In this document: positions 7,001-12,931 of the stretch, piece after piece | Numbering within the stretch: position 1 is the stretch's first letter | Layout: each line of letters begins with the position of its first letter | Assembly: GCA_027596195.1 (NCBI GenBank) | Contig: JADGJG010000757.1 | Location: 1 to 12,931, forward strand | DNA: 12,931 bases | Source: Podochytrium sp. JEL0797 | Taxonomy: Eukaryota; Chytridiomycota; Chytridiomycetes; Chytridiales; Chytriomycetaceae | Direction: 5' to 3' | Position numbers and translations under genes: made by a program | The notes under the pieces: model-generated | The model's database searches: none | Told to the model about the DNA's origin: nothing | The model's input: the letters and a program-made list of their open reading frames with translations, nothing else

Positions 7001-10000
7001 ATGAGCAGCCCTGCCACGCGCCGCCTTCAACACGACCTCCGCGAACTCTCCTCCAGCCCCGTCTCGTTCGCCAGCGCACAGCCCGCCAGCGACGACAACC
7101 TCCTCCTCTGGCACGGCAACCTCGTCTCGCCGCGCAAAGGCCACGTGTTTAGCGAGACGCCCATCCACTTTGCGATGCGCTTCACAGACGAGTATCCAAC
7201 GAAACCGCCCACCGTGACCCTGTTTACCCAGCTGCCACATTCTAATGTGAACCGCAGGGTCGATGGCACGTATACCATTTGCTTGGACATGTTGGAGACG
7301 GGGACCTACGCGGATCCATCGCACAAAGCGAGTGGGACGTTCCCGTATTCGGGGTGGTCAACCGCGTACACGGTGAAATCGATTCTGATGCAGCTGCAGA
7401 GTACGTTCACTCTCTATTCCTTGTGATTCTCGATCTTGACTTATTCCAACGACCCCACAGGTTTCCTCCTCGACAAGAAACTCGACACGGCCATCCAAAA
7501 CGGATCCATCGTCCAATCCCAACGCGAAGCCGAGCACTTCGAGTGTCAAGGCTGCCCACACGCACCCACCAATCCATGGCCCATCGCCGCGTTTTCGGAC
7601 GAAAAGCCAAGCACAATCCACATTGAACGACCCTTTGTAAAGGACTTGTTGGAAATTGCGGCGGCGAAAGCCATTGTGGCGGAGCGATTGGCCTTGTCGC
7701 AAAACGCGGCGAAGGACTTGGAGGTTGACGACGATGGATTTGTGTGTGTGAAGGGGGGAAAAAAGGTGGGTGCGGCTCAAAAGGCGGGAGATATTGGAAC
7801 TGTTGAGGGGGCGATTGTGTCCAAGAGTGGGTCCTTGTTTTCGGTCTTGGAAGACGGTGCCGAGTATTCCTTTGCTGCTCCGAGCGCTGAGCCCGTCACG
7901 GTTCTGCCCGTCCTCATGCCGCAACTTTCTATTCCGAAACCGATCGTCAAGGTTGTCGAGGTCCTCCAACCCGCGCCGAAACTGCATTCACCGGTTCTCA
8001 CCAAGACGGCGTTGAAGAACAAGAAGCGGAACCAAAAACGCAGTAGGAAGCATCAAGTCTCTGTGTCTGCTCCTCTCGCTTCTGATACCCCATCATCCTT
8101 GCCTGAACCGCTGTCTGAGAAGGAGGAATTCGTGGCACCTCCGCCGCCAGCCGACCTTGCTCCCGTCGAACCCCCCAAGATTGGCCCCTTCGCACTCGTT
8201 CCATACGACGTTCTGTTGGGAATCCTCAACCTCCTTCCAGTCAAATCCATCCTCGTGCTCTCCCAGACGTGCAAGTTCTTTGGCACCGCCACGGAAGATG
8301 GATTCCTCTGGAAACACCTGTACCACTCCCTCGATTCCAAAGTGTCCATGAAGGGCGCTTCACTCGGAGACTGGAAGCACGTCTACCGCGTGCAAATGAC
8401 GGGGGTCGTGGAGGATTTGCGGTGTTTTCATCGCAAGGTGGGGTTCAAGGATGCTGTGTTGGGGATTCCGATTGATTTTACAGTGAATCCGGTGAAGGGG
8501 ACGGTGGATTATATTCATTCGACGATGGATTTGTTGTCGCATGCGGCTTATCGCGAGGTTTGTTTTTCTTTGGAGCTTTATTTTTTTGTTGAGACACGCG
8601 TCTGACCCGCGTCTGTAAAACGAATTTTGGTACCAGGACCAAGTCCGCAAAACCGTGTGGTCCGAAACCTTCACCGAATGGATGCCCGTGTATCTCTCGT
8701 ACGACCACTTCCAACGCGGCCTCCCCCTCCTCAAAAAATCTCTCGTCCGTTTGTCTCCGCACATCAAATCCAACGGCTTCGATCCCGTCATGGTTCTCGA
8801 AGTCCTCCCCAAACTCATGAACACGCAAATCGTTCTCCTCGCCGACAATGGGTTACACAATTCGGACGCCTTCTTGACCAATTATTTCCAAATCCACCGC
8901 TTGTTCGTCGCGATGGTGTACGAGTTTCCACAGCTTAAGACCCTGATTTTGAAGCGCGTGCAAGCGTTTGCAAAGGATCCGAGTGCGAGGACGAAAAGCG
9001 CGGTTGCGTCGTTGGGGGATTTGATTCCGTTGGTGGCGGTGTTGCCGGACCCGATGAAGGTGTGGAAAAGTGTGGGGCCATTGTTTTTGAAGGAGTCGAT
9101 GGAGAGGAATGTGTTGTGGGCGTGCAGGAGTTCACCTAAACTGGCCAAGTTGGAGGCGCTGCCGGTTGGCGGAGAGGAGCCTGAGAGGATCAAGGACACG
9201 TTTGAAGGGTACGCGCATTTGTTTTTTTCTTTTTCTTGTATTCTCGTTTTGCTGACGCTTCTTTTTTGTCTTAGTTCCGCGACTGCGTTGAAACTCTGGG
9301 CCACCCACGTGAGCCTCTTCAAGGCCATCTCCTCGTACGGATCCACCAACAAGCTGGCCAAGACCCACGACTTGTTCTACGGCCGGCCCACGAACCCGTT
9401 CCTGGCGTCCCTCAAGGCAGACGTTACTGCCGTCTTGGGAACCACGAGTTTTGAACAAATCTTGCCGCTGTACCATTTGCCGCAACTTCCCTTCCTGAAA
9501 TCCACATATTCCCCCGCCAAATTAACCCACGCGTTGCGTCAATGCGTACAAGAGTCGTTGAGGAAGGGGTACCACACCAAAAACACCAACTTTTCCAAAA
9601 TCCACGCGTCTGGGGTTTCCAAGATCTTGAGGAAGGGACAATCGTATCGATGCGCGCCGAATACCAAGTCGATTGTGATGGAGGAGTCGTGGGGAGTTGG
9701 TGGACGCAGCAGTTTTCTCGACGCGACTGCGTTTTTGTATGATTTTGACGGTGGCTTTGTGGAGTTGGTGGATTACGCGCACACGAGTGCGCAGGGGGGC
9801 GCGGTGAATCATAGTGGGGATGTGATACGGGATGGGAGGGGAAGTCACCGCATCTCGATTGACACGAAACGTTTGTCGGACAAGATTCAGAAACTCGTGT
9901 TTACAATGACATCATGGACGAGCACGTTGAAGGATATTTTGGACCCGGAGGTGCGGTTGTTTGATGGAGACAGTTTGAACGAGTTGTGTCGGTACGGGTT

Positions 10001-10169
10001 TGATGAGTGTGCGAGTGCTGGGGGGAACACGTGTGTCGTGATGTGTGTTTTGGGGAGGGAGAGGGTTGGTGCGGGGTGGAAGGTGGATGCGGTGGGGAGG
10101 ATTGGGAGGGGAACTGCGATGGATTATGGGCCTGTGCAGGAGATGATTGGGCAACTGGGGCGGGTGTGA
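7001..10169 (+). CDS. Ubiquitin E2 / F-box / TerD-domain fusion protein
   Basis: Four exons (7001-7400, 7461-8557, 8637-9208, 9275-10169) with introns of 60, 79 and 66 nt encode 987 residues; every junction keeps frame (phases 1, 0, 2). Residues 1-150 are an E2 fold: YPTKPPTVTLF (65-75), H80-S81-N82 in place of HPN, catalytic Cys94 in ICLDML, then GWSTAYTVKSILMQLQSF. C162 and C165 (ECQGC) follow, before NPWP. The linker 170-375 holds a basic cluster near 318-331, a possible nuclear signal. An F-box covers about 377-424 (LVPYDVLLGILNLLPVKSIL). Residues 425-820 are mostly helical and unassigned. A TerD-like domain ends the protein: LDATAFLYD (838-846), VNHSGD (867-872), LVFTMTSW, EVRLFDG and WKVDAVGRIG. 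Inferred role: a ubiquitin-conjugating enzyme carrying its own SCF-type Skp1-binding motif. The start matches where E2 domains begin; the upstream in-frame region has no homology. Confidence 0.85.
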
Positions 10170-10485
10170 ATAGATTTATTATGTATTTATTTGATTCGGG
10201 ATTAATACAACCCAATATCCTTACAAAAAGAAGAAGATGTGTGAGAGAGGCGGGAAGTTATCCCCCCTTCTGCCAACATTTTACGATTTAAGAATACCTC
10301 CTTTTTTTCTCATTCCTTCCAATATCTCTGACTGAAGGAGTTGAATTTGAATAGAAACCAACTGTCTGACCCGATTCCCACGGTACCCTGGCACCCAATG
10401 CTATTTTCTGGCACAATTCCGGCACCCTCATATGACGAGTTTAAAAAAACTAATCCTTGAAGAAAACAAGGAGTTGATACTTAGA
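10170..10485. other. 3' flank of the fusion gene, no gene seen
   Basis: AT-rich downstream sequence with TTTATTATGTATTTATTT at about 10174-10191, likely the transcript end region. The rest shows short open frames only, without recognisable homology. Confidence 0.5.
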
Positions 10486-10683
10486 CACTTGAGCTGTTGG
10501 GCCATTATTCCGCGCGAGCTCGACATTCGCTGAACTTGAATCAACTGAAACTTCCGTGGGAATGCATTTGCGGCGAGGTTTCCTGCAGAATTGGCAGCAT
10601 TGGAACTATTTGGAGTTATGGATTTTGCGTGGGTGCCTCCGAGGTGGTCATGTTTGGTTGAGTTTCAAGATGACGGTGTTTAG
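10486..10683 (+). pseudogene. Possible leucine-rich-repeat gene relic
   Basis: Short pieces resembling plant-type LRRs lie in order but in alternating frames: AIIPRELDIR (10501-10530), SLNLNQLKLP (10527-10556), then a 44-codon open stretch 10549-10680 containing NAFAARFPAELAALELFGVM, ending at TAG 10681. The patterns IPxEL and NxFxxxFPAELAAL fit the LRR consensus. With at least one frameshift and several stops (10531, 10537, 10546) it cannot be an intact gene. The match is short and could be chance; ligand and architecture are unknown. Confidence 0.3.
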
Positions 10684-10881
10684 CTCCAGGGAGAAAGGGC
10701 GGAGGAATCGGAAGATGAGGGTAACTGGAAGATGGCGGGAAACTTGATGATAACGATAAATTTGAAATGGTATATCAATACCTTCGAACCATATTTTGAG
10801 AAAACATAAACTCGGTTTTAGTTTTTGCAAATTTCTTTTGACAATTTCGGCAATTTCAGCAAATTTCAGCAAATTATCCCG
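10684..10881. other. Spacer with short AATTTC-type repeats
   Basis: No gene is evident. Near 10840-10875 a short run repeats CAATTTC/CAAATTTCAGC several times (for example TTTCAGCAAA at 10854-10863 and 10864-10873), a small local duplication. A minus-strand gene relic ends just after this point. Confidence 0.4.
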
Positions 10882-11850
10882 TCACGGCACCCGCAAAAAC
10901 ACCGACTTCAAAGAATCCCGATGAATTGTTGGCGGGATTCTCCATTCATTCTTTCCATCAATCCCCAACGCCGTAAACACATAAGGTTTGAACCCACTCG
11001 TCACAACAACCCCCATCTCCTTCAACTCTCGCAACACGCGGTCGAGGGAGACTATATCGAATAGGTCCGGGCAGTACACGCAAATCAGGTATTTCTATGA
11101 CCCGCGGCGAGGCGTTGTGGGGACTTTGGCGGAACACCCGAGTGTGCCTGCAGCCGTGGCGCGGCAGATTTTTGGGACCAGGCGTTGTCTACTTCTGTAG
11201 CGGAGGAAAAAGCATCCATTTCCCACACGTGTTGAAACGGGAGCGGGCGATTTCGAGGATTTGTTGCTGTGCGGTGGTTTTTTCGGCGGTTGTGATGGTT
11301 TTGCCTTGTTCGATTTTGGTGGCGATGCGGGAGAGGATGGTGTCGTAACGCGATTGAGTTTCGGGGGTCCGGTGGGGAGAGGATGGGGGTGCGAGTGGGT
11401 GAGGAGAGTCGATTTGGATCCAGCCGGCGTTGAGCGCGGGTGTGTTGGTTGGGTGGTGATCTGTGATGAAAGCGGTCCACTGGACATGCTGGGTTCCAGT
11501 AGATTCTGCGGCCAGTGAAATACCTGTGTGGGAATGTAGGGGGGTTTCTGCGGTTTGGGCAATTCGGAGGCAGATTTCCCGAGGTCCTCGACGGGATGGT
11601 TCGCAGCAGTATGAGAAAAAGCTTTGGTTTGAGTTGTTTGCGAGAATAGTTAGGGGCCTGTGGGATGGGCTTGTGTGGTGGCGCTATTATGGTCCTAGTG
11701 GGGAACGGAAAGTGCGGATGCGCATATCTCGCAAACGGATGCAAGCGGCATGGAGTTGGTGTAGGTGCATTGTGCGCAGATACACTCGTTTTGCCGTGTC
11801 TTTTTCCCCTCTTCCTTTCCAAGTTTAGTTTCGGAGCTTTTCCCTCTTGA
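10882..11850 (-). pseudogene. Broken gene: RanBP2-type zinc finger plus DUF1917 (UPF0696/Bles03-like) domain
   Basis: Reading the minus strand, a RanBP2-type finger comes first: CICAQCTYTNSMPLASVCEIC (about 11784-11722), with the four Cys in the C-x2-C...C-x2-C pattern and CTxxN; the usual Trp before it is replaced by Cys. Then follow QWTAFITDHHP, a YDTILSRIATKIEQGKTI segment, and CGKWMLF (about 11230), the hallmark of UPF0696/DUF1917. VDNAW and ATAAGTLGCSAKV follow in two further frames. After an in-frame TAG (11097-11095) the tail continues with YLICVYCPDL, LRELKEMGVV, YVFTALGIDG and NEWRIPPTIHR to TGA at 10884-10882. Frame changes at about 11200 and 11173 plus the TAG make it a probable pseudogene. 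The finger and the domain are also in different frames, with an acceptor-like CCCACAG near 11660 but no good donor. DUF1917 function is not established. Confidence 0.65.
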
Positions 11851-11948
11851 TTAACGCGAGCACCACCGGGCCCCTCGCAATCTCAGCCGGCAACCCAGAA
11901 GCCTCCGTTACCCTCAAACGTCAATGGGCAAACGCCACCTCCTCTTAA
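11829..11948 (+). other. Short open stretch with coding-like composition
   Basis: A 39-codon open stretch ends at TAA 11946-11948 and contains INASTTGPLAISAGNPEASV followed by TLKRQWANATSS. Its C-ending codons resemble those of intact exons, and a TTTAG just before it could be a splice acceptor. No upstream partner exon was found. It overlaps the presumed 5' side of the opposite-strand relic. It may be the last exon of a lost gene. Confidence 0.25.
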
Positions 11949-12168
11949 AATGCAGAAACGTTTTCAAAACCGACTTGACGCCCACACCGCGCCTGAATCC
12001 GCGCCTATTAGAAGAAATGTCAAAAAGGCGTGGGGCGCTTTGGGCGGTCCGCTCAAACATACGCTGTCCATCTTCTTCTTTTTCGTTCGTCCACTGCTTC
12101 TCCTGCACTTCCTTCTCCACCACCACCTCCCCGCTCCAGTTTCTCCTTCTTCTTTCTCCTTGGGCTAC
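11949..12168. other. Pyrimidine-rich stretch without clear gene
   Basis: The plus strand from about 12070 to 12165 is strongly CT-rich (TTCTTCTTTTTC, CTCCACCACCACCTCC). On the minus strand this reads as a Lys/Glu/Arg-rich open frame that could be low-complexity peptide, but nothing supports it as a gene. Confidence 0.4.
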
Positions 12169-12461
12169 CGCGAATTATGCAAATGCAGGAGAGCATCGTG
12201 GGAGGCTTCAACCTCCGTTCAGAATCACCTTCCCGGATGTTCGAACGTGACTCCGAGCCGTGTGTCAGGTTGCCCCGATTCGGATAGTTTTTGACGATTT
12301 TCGTTCCCCTACTTTCTGGTCGACGCGAATTCTGCAGATGCAAAAGAGCATCTTGGAGGCTTCAACCCTCCGTTCAGAATCACCTTCCCGGTCGCGTCCG
12401 TCCGACTGCGGGGGACGTTCGAACGTGACTCCGAGCCGTGTGTCGGGTTTCTCCGATTTGG
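12169..12461 (+). repeat. Imperfect direct repeat, two units
   Basis: Unit 1 (about 12169-12283) and unit 2 (about 12325-12461) share two long blocks. The first is 12212-12236 versus 12366-12391, identical apart from one extra C. The second is 12239-12266 versus 12417-12444, identical over 28 bases and containing the palindrome GTTCGAAC. Unit 2 has about 23 extra GC-rich bases between the blocks (12392-12414). The two blocks are offset by different distances (about 155 and 178), so the reading frame is not preserved between units. Confidence 0.85.
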
Positions 12462-12931
12462 GGTTTGAGCGGAAGCATTTATTTCCTTCTTCTTGTTCAT
12501 CGTCGTGGTCTTGTTGGTACCCTCTCCTCCTCTGCTTTTTCTACTTCGTTCGTCGTTTTAATAAAAGGTTTGCAGTAATTTGTGGGCCTGTTAGTTTCGT
12601 GGGATGGTTGAATCCTCAGAGGCCGGATTCGGGGGTTGGTGCACAAGTGTCGGCTGGAGGGGTCATGGAGGGAGGCGCCACCCCTCTTGTGTGTAATAAA
12701 GATCAGTCAGATGAATGAAATAAGCCAAATAAACGAGAAATGAATGGGGCATGCGCGGTGGTATCACACACGAAACGTGTACACCCCCAAAAGGTTTCTC
12801 TGTCCGAATTCCGAACTACTGCGATTATAACAGAATTCGTTCGCGATAGTGGATCTTATTCCTATCGAATTCCACCCGGTCGAATTGTGATCACGAAAAC
12901 TTGAGTGTAATTGCGGCCGCTTTCCTCGCGG
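12462..12931. other. Right edge, no gene recognised
   Basis: Short open frames only. AATAAA-like signals occur at 12559-12564 (TAATAAAAGG) and 12695-12700, which could belong to a plus-strand transcript covering the repeats. A small inverted repeat ACACG-AAA-CGTGT lies at 12768-12780. Confidence 0.4.

Noticed and set aside
7001..7426. Stand-alone E2 gene ending at 7426
   Set aside because: The stop is inside a 60-nt intron. Splicing at GTACGT/CACAG restores the conserved SILMQLQSFL helix and continues the protein.
7358..7987. Minus-strand open frame opposite the E2 linker
   Set aside because: Antisense shadow; the plus strand has the catalytic E2 tail and correct splice junctions there.
11085..11822. 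Long minus-strand open frame (245 codons) over the zinc-finger/DUF1917 relic
   Set aside because: It is Pro/Arg/His-rich shadow translation. The recognisable zinc-finger and DUF1917 blocks lie mainly in the other frames.
12169..12461. CRISPR-like repeat pair
   Set aside because: Only two units, with diverged flanks and unequal spacing in a eukaryotic context.
12780..12931. Several GAATTC sites and a NotI site (12913-12920) suggesting cloning-vector sequence
   Set aside because: The intervening sequence does not resemble a known polylinker or vector, and such sites occur by chance.

Overview
The window looks like nuclear DNA of a fungus, most likely a zoosporic (chytrid-like) lineage. The reasons are short spliceosomal introns (57-79 nt, plus one of 350 nt) with GT-AG ends, a fungal-type DUF1769 protein, a Gcn4-like bZIP factor, and a coiled-coil protein of the CCDC34/CCDC181 type that is normally tied to cilia and flagella. 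No tRNA, rRNA, CRISPR array or complete transposon was seen. The lineage call is an inference from gene content only.

The centre (about 3.1-10.2 kb) is a compact block of four intact-looking genes. A bZIP transcription factor (3180-3806, +) is followed 86 bp later by a DUF1769/UPF0590 protein (3893-5371, +). This gene converges on a CCDC34-like coiled-coil gene (6727-5583, -). That gene shares a 273-bp divergent promoter with a large four-exon gene (7001-10169, +), which encodes a predicted 987-residue protein. Its order is ubiquitin E2 domain, short Cys motif, basic linker, F-box, long uncharacterised helical region, C-terminal TerD-like domain. This E2/F-box/TerD fusion is the most striking item in the window.

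Both flanks are decayed or poorly coding. The left flank opens in a poly-C tract that lies inside the reading frame of a truncated minus-strand gene (start at 215). It then holds a tentative two-exon minus-strand fragment (about 1250-964) and a frameshifted FAD-dependent monooxygenase relic (1451-2568, +). The right flank holds a possible leucine-rich-repeat relic (10486-10683, +), a broken minus-strand gene with a RanBP2-type zinc finger and a DUF1917/UPF0696 domain (about 11850-10882), and an imperfect direct repeat (12169-12461).

There is no evidence that the four intact genes form one pathway. Two could act in stress responses (Gcn4-like bZIP, E2/F-box/TerD), but that is only suggestive. 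All exon boundaries were read by eye from splice signals and frame continuity.
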